A stretch of 64,000 nucleotides of DNA from Anaerolineae bacterium. Lineage in GTDB: Bacteria > Chloroflexota > Anaerolineae > Aggregatilineales > UBA3940. The stretch spans positions 62,001 to 126,000 of the forward strand of contig JAFGOY010000061.1 in NCBI GenBank assembly GCA_016926255.1, in the 5' to 3' direction. The first letter of the stretch is position 1. Every line of letters starts with the position of its first letter. The position numbers were made by a program, and so were the translations under genes. The notes under the pieces were generated by a model. It was not told the DNA's origin. It made no database searches and was given only the letters and a program-made list of their open reading frames with translations. Shown here one piece after another: positions 25,678 to 34,284 of the stretch.

Positions 25678-26765
25678 TTTTTTACGTCGGGATATTCATC
25701 CAGCGACTGTTCATCGACATCGGCGGTCATTGCTTCGGCCTGGGCCTGCTCGAGCTTTTCCTGCATCTCGTGCATGCCGACAGGGGAGTCTTCAAGCGGG
25801 CCTCGTTTCAGCCGGTGCGGCAGGGCGAGTTCAGCCGCCAACAGGATGTCACGGTCGGTGATTGCGCCGCGACCTTCCAGTGCGGCATGGGCGCGGGCGG
25901 CTTTCAGGATAACCAGGTCGGCGCGGTGACCGTCAACATGCATACTGGCGGTCAGGTTGGCGATTGTTGCCAGGTCGCGGCGTGAATACGCAATCTGGGA
26001 AACTGCCCCGCGCGCCTGCTCAATCACTTCCGATAACTGCTGCTCGTCATCGAACCTGTTTTCACGGAAGGCAACCGGGTTGCTTTCAAACTCGATGTGC
26101 CGTTCGAGGATTGCTATCCGCGCGCTCGCTTCGTGGATGCCCTGAACGTCAACACAAAGGGCAAACCGGTCGAGAAGCTGCGGGCGGAGATCGCCCTCTT
26201 CGGGGTTCATGGTGCCGATCAGGATGAATCGCGCCGGGTGAGAGAAGCTGATTCCTTCACGCTCCACGACATTGATCCCCATCGCTGCCGAGTCGAGCAG
26301 GAGATCGACAACATGATCGTCGAGAAGGTTTACTTCGTCCACGTAGAGAATACCCCGGTTGGCTGCCGCCAGGACGCCTGCATCGAAGTGACGCTTACCC
26401 TGCTGGATTGCTTTTTCGATGTCGAGTGTGCCGACAACGCGGTCTTCGGTCGCGCTGACCGGAAGATCGACGAAACGGATGCGGCGGCGAACGATCGGCA
26501 TCGGATCACCGGATTTTGAACGTTCGCGGCATTCGTCGCACCATGTTTCGGGCTGTTTGGGGTCGCAGTTGAAGCGGCAGTCCTCCACGACCTCGATTTC
26601 GGGAAGGAGATCGGCCAGAGCACGGGCTGCCGTTGATTTGGCCGTGCCGCGTTCGCCGCGAATGAGAACCCCACCGATTTGAGGATAGATGGCGTTGAGG
26701 ATCAATGCGCGGCGCATACGATCCTGTCCGACGATAGCGGTAAAGGGAAATATCACTGATGACAT
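25662..26765 (-). CDS. chlI: AAA+ chelatase subunit (ChlI/BchI-like)
   Basis: This 367-residue protein is the AAA+ motor of a magnesium- or cobalt-chelatase. Walker A is GERGTAKST at 37-45 and Walker B GILYVDEVN at 138-146. A four-cysteine insert (C63, C67, C76, C79) is like that of the fused chelatase subunits used for cobalamin. Unlike true ChlI it continues into an acidic, Gln/Glu-rich linker near 330-360 and stops four codons after an A9 tract, which is the small-subunit product expected if ribosomes do not shift frame. No porphyrin-synthesis or cobN gene lies in this window. It forms an ATPase ring with the VWA subunit that drives metal insertion by a large subunit encoded elsewhere. Confidence 0.9.
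   Translation of the reverse strand: MSSVIFPFTAIVGQDRMRRALILNAIYPQIGGVLIRGERGTAKSTAARALADLLPEIEVVEDCRFNCDPKQPETWCDECRERSKSGDPMPIVRRRIRFVDLPVSATEDRVVGTLDIEKAIQQGKRHFDAGVLAAANRGILYVDEVNLLDDHVVDLLLDSAAMGINVVEREGISFSHPARFILIGTMNPEEGDLRPQLLDRFALCVDVQGIHEASARIAILERHIEFESNPVAFRENRFDDEQQLSEVIEQARGAVSQIAYSRRDLATIANLTASMHVDGHRADLVILKAARAHAALEGRGAITDRDILLAAELALPHRLKRGPLEDSPVGMHEMQEKLEQAQAEAMTADVDEQSLDEYPDVKKKISP
25674..25683 (-). other. Slippery A9G tract, candidate programmed -1 frameshift site
   Basis: On the minus strand the sequence reads gtA AAA AAA AAG in the chlI frame, containing both A_AAA_AAA and the dnaX-type A_AAA_AAG heptamer. A -1 slip gives AAA GAT AAG and enters the VWA frame. The zero-frame stop TAA is 10 nt further on (25662-25664). 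A short stem AAGCC/GGCTT (25659-25663 with 25645-25649) begins about 10 nt downstream and could stimulate slippage. Programmed frameshifting that makes both small and medium subunits from one gene has been reported for bacterial chlD. Confidence 0.75.
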
Positions 26766-26910
26766 TTAAAACTCGATTCCGGTTTCACCCAAACAATACT
26801 GTCATTGGGTCGGCACCTTCTTTTTACAAGGCGGTTGGATTATAACGCAGCAAGGAAACCCGGAACAACCGGGGTTCTTGATTCTGGAATATCCATACGA
26901 AACCGGTTCG

Positions 26911-28143
26911 TTATTTTTGCATCTCTGCTTTGATGACGTCGGACAGACGCTTGATGCCCTGCTCGATTTGTTCAGGCGTGGCGTTCGAGAAATTGATGCG
27001 CATGGTATTCTCTCCGCCGCCGAGTGGATGGAAAGCTGCCCCTGGGACAAAGGCCACCCTGTTTTCGACTGCTTTCTCGAACAACTCGGTGGCGTTCATA
27101 CCCTCTGGCAGACGCACCCAGAGGAACAATCCACCCTGGGGATGAGTCCAGGTGACGCCGGGCGGAAACAGTTCGTCCATCAGACCCAGCATCAGGTCGC
27201 GGCGCTCCCGGTAGACTTGGCGAAGCTCCTCCACGTGCGATTCGACAAAACCGTCACGGGCTGTCTGGTAGGCGACCATCTGGGTATAGGTGCTGGTGTG
27301 CAGATCGGCACCCTGTTTGGCCTGCACAACATGCTGAATGACTTCCACCGGCCCAACAATCCAGGCAACCCGGAAACCGGGGCATAAAGTCTTGGAGAAT
27401 GTGCCCAAATAAAGGACATTGCCATCGATCATCGTGCCGTCTTCGGCGGTGGCACGCCCCTTCGCGTCGAGGGCGATCAGCAGGCTGTTTTCTTCGCCTT
27501 CGAAACGAAGTTCGCCGTAGGGGTTGTCTTCAACAATTGGCGTGTTGTACTCTGCCGCCAGCCGGGCCAACTGTTCCCGGCGTTCCGGAGAAAGTGAAAT
27601 ACCGGTCGGATTCTGGTAGTTGGGCAGCGCGTAGAGGAATTTACCCTTACTGGTCTTAAGCGCTTCTTCCAGCGCGTCCATACGCAGCCCTTCATCGTCG
27701 GTGGCGACGGTGATGTACCCGGCCTGGTAGGCGTTCCAGGCTTGCAATGCCCCCAGGTAAGTCGGCTCCTCAACCAGGATTTTGTCGCCGGGATCGATCA
27801 TGATTTTTCCGATCAGATCGAGGGCTTGCTGAGAACCTGACGTGATGAGGATATTGTCGATAGTGCAAGGAACACCTTTCGCCCGCAACTGTTCACAGAC
27901 CATCTCTCGGAGCGGGGGATACCCCTCGGTGACACTGTATTGAAGGGCACGAGAACCATGTTGGTCAAGCACCTGAATAGAGGCCTCTTTAACCCTCTCC
28001 GAGGGGAAAAGCTCCGGGGCGGGCAACCCACCGGCGAAAGAAATTACATCGGGGTTTTCAGTAAGCTTGAGTATTTCACGGATTGCCGAACCCTGCATTG
28101 ACTGGATTCGCGTGGCATAACGTCCCGCCCAATTCTTCGACAT
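26911..28143 (-). CDS. PLP-dependent aminotransferase (class I/II, LysN/2-aminoadipate type)
   Basis: This 410-residue cytosolic aminotransferase of fold type I has the PLP lysine in YLGTFSKTLCPGFRVAW near 242 and the Asn/Asp pocket in PNYQNPTG and VEDNPYGELRF. The start SKNWAGRYATRIQSMQGSAIREILKL is typical of the ARO8/LysN group, which act on aromatic, branched-chain or 2-aminoadipate substrates with 2-oxoglutarate. The exact substrate is unclear. ATG 28143 is chosen because GGAGGAAAGG lies upstream; the in-frame ATG at 28185 adds a Gly/Lys-rich extension across that site. An imperfect stem-loop lies at 26857-26876 after the stop. Confidence 0.9.
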   Translation of the reverse strand: MSKNWAGRYATRIQSMQGSAIREILKLTENPDVISFAGGLPAPELFPSERVKEASIQVLDQHGSRALQYSVTEGYPPLREMVCEQLRAKGVPCTIDNILITSGSQQALDLIGKIMIDPGDKILVEEPTYLGALQAWNAYQAGYITVATDDEGLRMDALEEALKTSKGKFLYALPNYQNPTGISLSPERREQLARLAAEYNTPIVEDNPYGELRFEGEENSLLIALDAKGRATAEDGTMIDGNVLYLGTFSKTLCPGFRVAWIVGPVEVIQHVVQAKQGADLHTSTYTQMVAYQTARDGFVESHVEELRQVYRERRDLMLGLMDELFPPGVTWTHPQGGLFLWVRLPEGMNATELFEKAVENRVAFVPGAAFHPLGGGENTMRINFSNATPEQIEQGIKRLSDVIKAEMQK

Positions 28144-28354
28144 GGTACTTTTTGCCTTTCCTCCATAACCGGAGCCTGATTTCAATAGCGGATTATTCCA
28201 TATCTACTAGAATGTCATGGCTGTGATTGCCGAACCAGTTACCTTTGCAACAGCTTTGATATGATAACTCTCATTCCTGTCCTGTAAAATAGATATACAG
28301 GATATTCTGCCTTTCATTGTCTCCAGACTGTTCTGGACGGAAAGCGAGGCCGTA

Positions 28355-29092
28355 TTGGTCACCCCACATAGCTTCTTCGATCTGGTTGAGACGTTTCCAT
28401 CGTCAGGCTGTGCAATCTGCAACCTTGTCAAACGAGATGTCAACCGATATCTGAATTTTGTCCTCTATGAGCGTGTCACAAAGCCGGATACCCAGGAAAC
28501 GTTTCGTGCGGCGCGTGGTTTGTGTGATCAACATGGCTGGCAGCTTCCGGACTATAAAGGCGGTGTGTTGGGGGTGGCGATCCTGTACCGGGCCTGCATC
28601 GCCGAGGTATTGCAAATCATCGAAGAATCGCCGGCATCGCCCGACAGGGGAGGAATCGTTCGCCGACTCGCCACGAACACGGATACACAGGCAACGGCGT
28701 TAGCCAATCAACTCGATCCTGTCGAACCCTGCCCGGCCTGTGCCCTTCTGCAAGAACGCGAGGACGAGTACCAGGAGATCATGGCAAAATATATTGCGGA
28801 AACACGTATGGAGGAGGGTTTCAGAAATTCGGATGGGTTGTGCCTGCGGCACTTTCAGGGCGTGCTGCGGCAGATCAAGGATGGCCGGGAGCGCGAACTG
28901 CTGGTTTCTATCCAGGTGGGACATTTCGAGGCGCTCAAGGACGAACTTGAACAATTCATCAACCAGCACGACTATCGCCATCTGGATGAAGAGATGGCGG
29001 GGGAAAGGGACAGTTGGCTACGGGCCATCGCCCGGTTAGGCGGCGAAAAGGGTGTCTTTGGCCTTCGCCGGGGAGATCGACGCCGGAAGTAA
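28355..29092 (+). CDS. Cys/His-motif protein, DUF6062-like
   Basis: This 245-residue soluble protein has two copies of a C-x-x-C pair followed by a C-x-x-H pair: GCAICNL then LCDQHGW in the first half, and PCPACAL then LCLRHFQ in the second. Such spacing suggests two metal-binding or redox sites within helices. It resembles the DUF6062 family seen in Chloroflexota and related bacteria; no function is assigned to that family to my knowledge. The start appears to be TTG at 28355, with GCGAGG upstream; no ATG gives the first Cys pair. It stands alone and is 18 nt from a convergent GH1 gene. Confidence 0.7.
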   Translation: MVTPHSFFDLVETFPSSGCAICNLVKRDVNRYLNFVLYERVTKPDTQETFRAARGLCDQHGWQLPDYKGGVLGVAILYRACIAEVLQIIEESPASPDRGGIVRRLATNTDTQATALANQLDPVEPCPACALLQEREDEYQEIMAKYIAETRMEEGFRNSDGLCLRHFQGVLRQIKDGRERELLVSIQVGHFEALKDELEQFINQHDYRHLDEEMAGERDSWLRAIARLGGEKGVFGLRRGDRRRK

Positions 29093-29110
29093 ATCTCCTG
29101 ATGGACGATC

Positions 29111-30403
29111 TTACCGTGCCAGGATTTCCGATGTCAGACCACCCTGCTTGCTGATTTCGCCGTATAGTTTCCCGCTTGGCCGGAGGTGGCGTTCCTGCGT
29201 CTCGAAGTCAACGCCGAACAGTCCAAACCTGAAGCTTGGATTGTAGCCTTCCGTCCACTCGAAGTTGTCGACCAGGCTCCAGAAATAGTAGCCCAGGATC
29301 GGTATCTGCTTCTCAATCGCCTGCCACACCTGTGAGAGATGCGAAATGATGAATTCGGGGCGGTGGGCGTCGGTATGATCGGGAATTCCGTTTTCGGTGA
29401 TGTAGATCGGCAGACGATAGCGCTGCCACAACTGTTTCAACATGATAAGCATGCCCTGCGGGTGAATCTCGCCCCATTCGCCGGGGCCTTTCATCGCACC
29501 GGGTTTGAAGCGGGGTTTGAGCTGGGACGAAAACAGTTCGAATTGAATCCGGTAGCGTGTATAGTAGTTCAAGCCGATCCAGTCGAGTGTATTGGCTGTT
29601 TCAGGCAGGAGGTAAGACCTGCGACCGGGAACGCGCGTGATGCCCCTGGTCATCATTGTCAGCAAGAGATGATTGAATAGGTATTCGAGAAAGTGGGTCG
29701 CAATCTGGTCGTTTGGCAGGAAAGGCCGCCAGGGTTTCCAGAGCACCATATGTTTGGCGATCCCTACCTGTGCATTGGGGAGCAGTCGGTGAATGGCATG
29801 ATAGGAGGCAGCATGTGACCTGACAACGTTGATCGCCACGCGCAACCAGGCGTTGAAGTCACGGATGCCGGGTGGAAAGCGGCCCAGCCCATAAGCGTGG
29901 CTGATCATGACCGCCGGTTCGTTGATCGTACACCAGATCGGGGTCAGGTCGCCTAAGACAGAAACGACCTTTTGTGTGTAACGTTCGAACAAACCGATGA
30001 TGGCTTCGTTGTCCCATCCGCCCTGTTCGGTCAGCCAGAGGGGGTTGGTAAAATGGTGAAGGGTAACCATTGGCTCGATCCCCCGCTGGTGCAAGCCGAT
30101 CAGCATTTCGCGGTAGCGGGCAAGAGCGTCGTTGTCCCAGACACCCGGACTTGGTTCGATCCGGCTCCATTCAATCGAAAGGCGATGGGCATTCTGGTTC
30201 AAAGTGACCATCCGGTCGAAGTCTTCTTCGGCTCGGTTCCACCAGTCGCAGGCCAACCCGGCAGCCTGATCCTGATAGATATAGCCGCCGGTCTGTGCCG
30301 CGGCGAACCAATCGTTATTGGTCAGGTTGCCTTCAACCTGATAAGAGGAAGTTGCTGTACCCCATCGGAAGAAGTCTGGAAAGAGTAGCGGTGAGGAGAC
30401 CAT
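29111..30403 (-). CDS. GH1 beta-glucosidase
   Basis: This 430-residue enzyme is a family 1 glycoside hydrolase that removes beta-linked glucose or related sugars. It starts with FFRWGTATSSYQVEGN, the N-terminal GH1 signature. The acid/base Glu is in CTINEP near 162 and the nucleophile Glu in YITENG near 337. Length is normal and no signal peptide is present, so it acts in the cytoplasm on imported oligosaccharides or glycosides. It is not linked to a transporter here. Beta-galactosidase or beta-fucosidase activity cannot be excluded. Confidence 0.95.
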   Translation of the reverse strand: MVSSPLLFPDFFRWGTATSSYQVEGNLTNNDWFAAAQTGGYIYQDQAAGLACDWWNRAEEDFDRMVTLNQNAHRLSIEWSRIEPSPGVWDNDALARYREMLIGLHQRGIEPMVTLHHFTNPLWLTEQGGWDNEAIIGLFERYTQKVVSVLGDLTPIWCTINEPAVMISHAYGLGRFPPGIRDFNAWLRVAINVVRSHAASYHAIHRLLPNAQVGIAKHMVLWKPWRPFLPNDQIATHFLEYLFNHLLLTMMTRGITRVPGRRSYLLPETANTLDWIGLNYYTRYRIQFELFSSQLKPRFKPGAMKGPGEWGEIHPQGMLIMLKQLWQRYRLPIYITENGIPDHTDAHRPEFIISHLSQVWQAIEKQIPILGYYFWSLVDNFEWTEGYNPSFRFGLFGVDFETQERHLRPSGKLYGEISKQGGLTSEILAR

Positions 30404-30616
30404 GTCGGGTTCCTTGTGATGCGCATGTACGGCGTACGTTGTTCTTTCGAGTATTTCGCATTATGATGCAACGAGGCTAGATAAACTTACGTTATTGATT
30501 AATGAGTTGATACTTTCCCCCTCATCATAATGCTTGATGAGAATGACTCGATCAGTTTGCTTAATTTGAGTATAGCGTGATAAATAATCATTGAAGGTTA
30601 TTGTTAGGCAATTGAA

Positions 30617-31756
30617 ATGAGCAATAATTCGACGATTCTGATACTCACATCCGATGCGGGTTTTGGTCACCGGCGGGCCGCCGAAGCGCTCGAAGCGGCA
30701 TTGATCAAATCGCACGGCGATGAATGCCGGGTCGAGGTCGTGAACCCGGTTCAGGACCCAGCACTTCCTGACATGATCAAGTTGATAGAGACGGGCTACG
30801 ACGATGTTGTGGTCGACGATCCGACGCTGTATCAACTGGCCTATTCGGCAACCGATGCGCCGATGGTCGCACAACTGCTGCAGCGCGTCTCGACAACCGT
30901 TATGAACAAAACGCTGACCAAACTGGTCGCCGATTTTCGCCCGGATGTGATTGTGACGACTTATCCGGCATTTACGCAGGCGGCGATACATGCTGCCCGT
31001 AAAATGGATCGGCCTGTTCTGGTTGACGTGATCGTGACGGACTTGATCGGCGTTCACAGTTTGTGGTTCCATCAGGGAGCAAGTATGACGTTTGCCGCTA
31101 CAGGCAATGTCTATCGGCAGGCGCTTGACAACGGGCTGGCGAAATCCCAGGTACAATTGACGGGACTCCCTATCCACCCACAGTTCGCCGATGAAACCCG
31201 CAGCCGGGCCAGACTGAGGAATGTGCTGGGTTGGGAGACCGAGCTACCAACGGCGCTGATCGTCGGTTCCGCCCGATCGCGCCAGGCAGCAGGGATTGCG
31301 CGTTTGCTGGATCGCAGCGGACTGCCTTTGCAGATCGTGGTGGTCAGCGGCGGTGATACAGAAACCGATGAGGAACTGAAAGCCAGCCGCTGGCAAGGCA
31401 AAGTAAAAACCTATGGGCTGGTCGATAACATGCCTGAGATGATGCGTGCATCTGATTTTATTGTCTGTAAAGCGGGCGGGCTGATTGTGACGGAATCGCT
31501 GGCCTGTGGTTTGCCGCTCATCCTTCATGAGGCGCTTCCCGGCCAGGAGGTCGGGAACGTGCGTTATGTTGTCGACAACGGTGCCGGGACATGGTCGCCG
31601 GGGCCGATCGGTGTTTTGACGACGGCCTATGCCTGGTTGACCGGTGATGGAACTGCATTGGAAAAGTATCGCAAAGCAGCCAAACACCTTGGTAAACCCC
31701 GGGCGTCATACGATATTGCCGATTGGATCTACCGGCAGGTCAAAGTTATGGAGTGA
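30617..31756 (+). CDS. MGDG-synthase-like glycosyltransferase (GT28, lipid glycosylation)
   Basis: This 379-residue GT-B protein resembles monogalactosyldiacylglycerol synthases and UgtP. The N-terminal half has LTSDAGFGHRRAAEALEAAL (residues 9-28), the typical glycine/His acceptor loop, and the C-terminal half has the donor-binding segment FIVCKAGGLIVTESLACGLP near 281-300. These peripheral membrane enzymes add glucose or galactose to diacylglycerol. The product is probably a membrane glycolipid, but the sugar is not readable. It is divergent from the GH1 gene with a 213-nt AT-rich gap between them. Confidence 0.88.
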   Translation: MSNNSTILILTSDAGFGHRRAAEALEAALIKSHGDECRVEVVNPVQDPALPDMIKLIETGYDDVVVDDPTLYQLAYSATDAPMVAQLLQRVSTTVMNKTLTKLVADFRPDVIVTTYPAFTQAAIHAARKMDRPVLVDVIVTDLIGVHSLWFHQGASMTFAATGNVYRQALDNGLAKSQVQLTGLPIHPQFADETRSRARLRNVLGWETELPTALIVGSARSRQAAGIARLLDRSGLPLQIVVVSGGDTETDEELKASRWQGKVKTYGLVDNMPEMMRASDFIVCKAGGLIVTESLACGLPLILHEALPGQEVGNVRYVVDNGAGTWSPGPIGVLTTAYAWLTGDGTALEKYRKAAKHLGKPRASYDIADWIYRQVKVME

Positions 31757-31779
31757 TCACTCCGTTACACGGCAACGGC

Positions 31780-32778
31780 TTATTCGATGCTTTGTATAGG
31801 GAGGGTTTCTTCTTCTTCCTCTTCATCTTCTCCGCGCCGGCGCATCAGGAGCAGTATTAAAACGATGATTCCCGCAATGACAATCATCCCGGCGCAGGAA
31901 ATCAGCACGATGGTGGCCGGAGTCCATTCGCGCCGGACTCGGAGCGGTTCGTCCAGCAGGGCCAGCGCACAGCCTTGCTCGCAGTCGATCCTGTCACTGG
32001 GGCGAATCTCAAAACAAATCTGCTCACCGACAATCTGCCCGATCTCCTGGAGAAGCTGGCAGCCTTCGTCGGTGCAGTCCACCATGCCAATGCGGGCCTG
32101 GTCACCCTCTGCGGCTGAAAGCAAACCATCATACAGGAGGAAACACAGGCGTCCGACTGGCGGTTCCGGGCAAATGTAAACTTCCCGGTTGTCGCTGCGG
32201 GTGGGTATCGTGTAATCGGCGGAGGTCATCGTTGAGTAGGAGTCTTTCCAGGCATCCGGCTGATTCTCATAAGGGCTTAGAATACATCCCATGATACCGA
32301 TGAGATCATCGGGAGAGAGGGGTTGTCCCGGGAGCGGTGTTGGACCTTCCGTCGCGGTAGCTTCCCCGGTGGCGGTTGGTGATGCGGTCACGGTGGGTGT
32401 CTGAGTGGGTGTCTGCGTCGGTTCGAACGTAGAGGTTATGGTGGGTGTGAGCGTCGTCGTGGCGGTGATAGTCGGCGTTGGGCTGGTTGTGGCGGTTGGG
32501 GTGAGTGTGAAGACACAGTCTTCGGGACATGTGTCAGGGTCTTCCAGATAGTCGATTTGACAGATGCCATCACCACACAACTGGCTGCAATCAACGCACC
32601 CTAAGAAGGTTTCCCCAAGTCCTGGTTCGCAGTCCTCATTGTAATTACAGATGCCCTGCAGGGTGTTGGGATGCTGGTCGGCGGCAGAAGCAATCGCTAC
32701 CGAACTGACAAAGGTGATCGAAAGCAGAACGAGCACAAGAATCCCCAGTTTTCTATCGGCCGGTTTTCTAATATGCAT
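31780..32778 (-). CDS. Cys-rich surface protein with Thr/Pro linker and C-terminal anchor
   Basis: This 332-residue protein has a signal peptide (about 1-32), a Cys-rich domain (about 43-90) with the pattern CGDGICQ...CPEDC, a Thr/Pro-rich linker (about 93-152), and a second domain with several Cys (about 160-280). One C-terminal membrane helix (about 288-312) is followed by RRR and an acidic tail. It should be displayed outside the membrane with a disulfide-rich head. The CGDGxC...CPxDC pattern occurs in many secreted bacterial proteins. I cannot assign a function. It is convergent with the glycosyltransferase gene and 59 nt after the antiporter gene on the same strand. Confidence 0.8.
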   Translation of the reverse strand: MHIRKPADRKLGILVLVLLSITFVSSVAIASAADQHPNTLQGICNYNEDCEPGLGETFLGCVDCSQLCGDGICQIDYLEDPDTCPEDCVFTLTPTATTSPTPTITATTTLTPTITSTFEPTQTPTQTPTVTASPTATGEATATEGPTPLPGQPLSPDDLIGIMGCILSPYENQPDAWKDSYSTMTSADYTIPTRSDNREVYICPEPPVGRLCFLLYDGLLSAAEGDQARIGMVDCTDEGCQLLQEIGQIVGEQICFEIRPSDRIDCEQGCALALLDEPLRVRREWTPATIVLISCAGMIVIAGIIVLILLLMRRRGEDEEEEEETLPIQSIE

Positions 32779-32837
32779 TAGAATTCTCCCTGTTCAAGAT
32801 TCGAAGTAGTATCCTGTGCTGTTCTGGCGAGAAAGCG

Positions 32838-33887
32838 CTAACCCGGCAAGAAGAAAAATGCCAGACCGACGATCAAATAGACGGCCAACAACTGTGCTCC
32901 TTCCAGCCAGTTCGATTCGCCATCAAGCGCGATTATTGAGGCAACCAGCGCCGCACCAAACAGCGCAACAAGCTCAAAAGTGTCGAAAATCAGGAGCAGC
33001 GTATGATCGAACAACAGGCTGATGAATACCAGTAACGGCGCGACGAAAAGCGCGATTTGCAGGCTGGATCCCAGCGATATGGCAAGACTTAATTCCATAT
33101 CATTTTTGGACGCGACCTCGACGGCAACGAGATGCTCGGCGACGTTGCCGATCAGCGGGATCAAAATGATGCCGAGGAAAATCTCTGTCAGGCCCAGCGA
33201 GGTAGTGACATGCTCGACAGCCCCAACCAGTATCTCGCTGATGAGTGCTGTTCCCAGAGTGGCGAGCAGTAAAATGATCAATGATTTGGGCAGACTCCAA
33301 CGGGCTTCGTGGGGGACGGCTTCGCGGGCCAGCGGCCCCTTCTGGGCGGTCAGGGAATAGACGATCCCCAGGGCGTAGATGATGATCATGACGACAGCGA
33401 CGCTTTCGCTGAACCATTTCTCAGCCTGGAAATCAGGTTCAATCGCCGCACTGAAGAGTGATGGGATGATCAGGGCAACGACGGCAAGAATCAGCATGGT
33501 GCCATTCAGGGCCGCCTGCCTCCGGTCAAAACTCTGGATACCGTTGCGCAGCCCGCCGACCAGGACACTGATACCAAGAACCAGTAACAGATTGCCCAGT
33601 ATCGAGCCCGTAATGGAGGCTTTTACCAGGTCGAGTAATCCTTCTTTGATTGCGAAAATCGTGATGATCAACTCAGCGGCATTGCCCAGAGTGGCATTCA
33701 GCAGCCCGCCCACTCGTGGACCGGTGTAGATGGTGAGTTCTTCGGTCGCCTCACCGATCAGATCGGCCAGGGGGATTATTCCCAGCGCAGCAAAGATGAA
33801 CACCAGCACCGGACTGGCCCCAACCCATTCAAGGACGACGGCGGCCAGTCCAAATAACAACATGAAGTACAGGATTTTCTTAACCAA
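32838..33887 (-). CDS. cax: Calcium/proton antiporter (CaCA superfamily)
   Basis: This 349-residue inner-membrane protein has about eleven hydrophobic helices. The two alpha repeats that form the ion site are visible: GNAAELIITIFAIKEGLLDL near 66-86 and GNVAEHLVAVEVASKNDMEL near 245-265. These features match Ca2+/H+ exchangers of the CAX/VCX1 type, which expel or sequester calcium using the proton gradient. Length is normal. The start appears to be TTG at 33887, with GGAG 7-8 nt upstream; the second codon gives VKKIL. It shares a strand with the Cys-rich surface protein downstream. Confidence 0.92.
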   Translation of the reverse strand: MVKKILYFMLLFGLAAVVLEWVGASPVLVFIFAALGIIPLADLIGEATEELTIYTGPRVGGLLNATLGNAAELIITIFAIKEGLLDLVKASITGSILGNLLLVLGISVLVGGLRNGIQSFDRRQAALNGTMLILAVVALIIPSLFSAAIEPDFQAEKWFSESVAVVMIIIYALGIVYSLTAQKGPLAREAVPHEARWSLPKSLIILLLATLGTALISEILVGAVEHVTTSLGLTEIFLGIILIPLIGNVAEHLVAVEVASKNDMELSLAISLGSSLQIALFVAPLLVFISLLFDHTLLLIFDTFELVALFGAALVASIIALDGESNWLEGAQLLAVYLIVGLAFFFLPG

Positions 33888-34284
33888 GAGTTCACTCCTG
33901 ATTTGTTGAGGTCATTGGTATCAACTATTCATTATTGTACAGGCAGAGTCAGTATCGGACTAGGCCAGATGGCCGATATGGAAATCATTCTGGTGGAGGA
34001 TGTCAACCGGTGCAGGCCATTATATAGTAAAGACAGATAAACGGAGTTGGGCAGCTTCCCCAAGTAGCACAAACGCAGCTCCCGGCCCAAACATATTTTT
34101 GCTCCCAACTCCTCATCTTCTTAGTTTCTTCTCCTGTACAAAGGGCTCAGAATTGTCTGAGCCCTCTTCTCCTTTTTATGCCGACCACTGCCGAAGGTCC
34201 CGAAATGCTTTTTGAAGATTGATGCAATATATTTAAGAGGCTGATTTTGTGATCAAACAGAGAAATCAATTGGAGAACAAGGTG
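33888..34284 (+). promoter_or_regulatory. Intergenic region with a stem-loop before the S41 protease gene
   Basis: This 397-nt gap separates divergent genes. An 8-bp stem GGGCTCAG/CTGAGCCC (34143-34150 with 34157-34164) with a 6-nt loop is followed by TCTTCTCC and five T, so on the plus strand it looks like an intrinsic terminator that would act before the S41 gene. Either a small upstream transcript ends here or the S41 gene is attenuated. Nothing else coding is evident in the gap. Confidence 0.55.

Noticed and set aside
26857-26876. Terminator after the aminotransferase gene
   Set aside because: The stem AACCCGG/CCGGGGTT has a bulge and no T-tract on the minus strand, so it was not listed as a terminator.
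32340-32500. Repetitive DNA (tandem repeat) in the surface protein gene
   Set aside because: The repeats encode a Thr/Pro linker and are imperfect, so they are part of the coding sequence rather than a separate repeat element.
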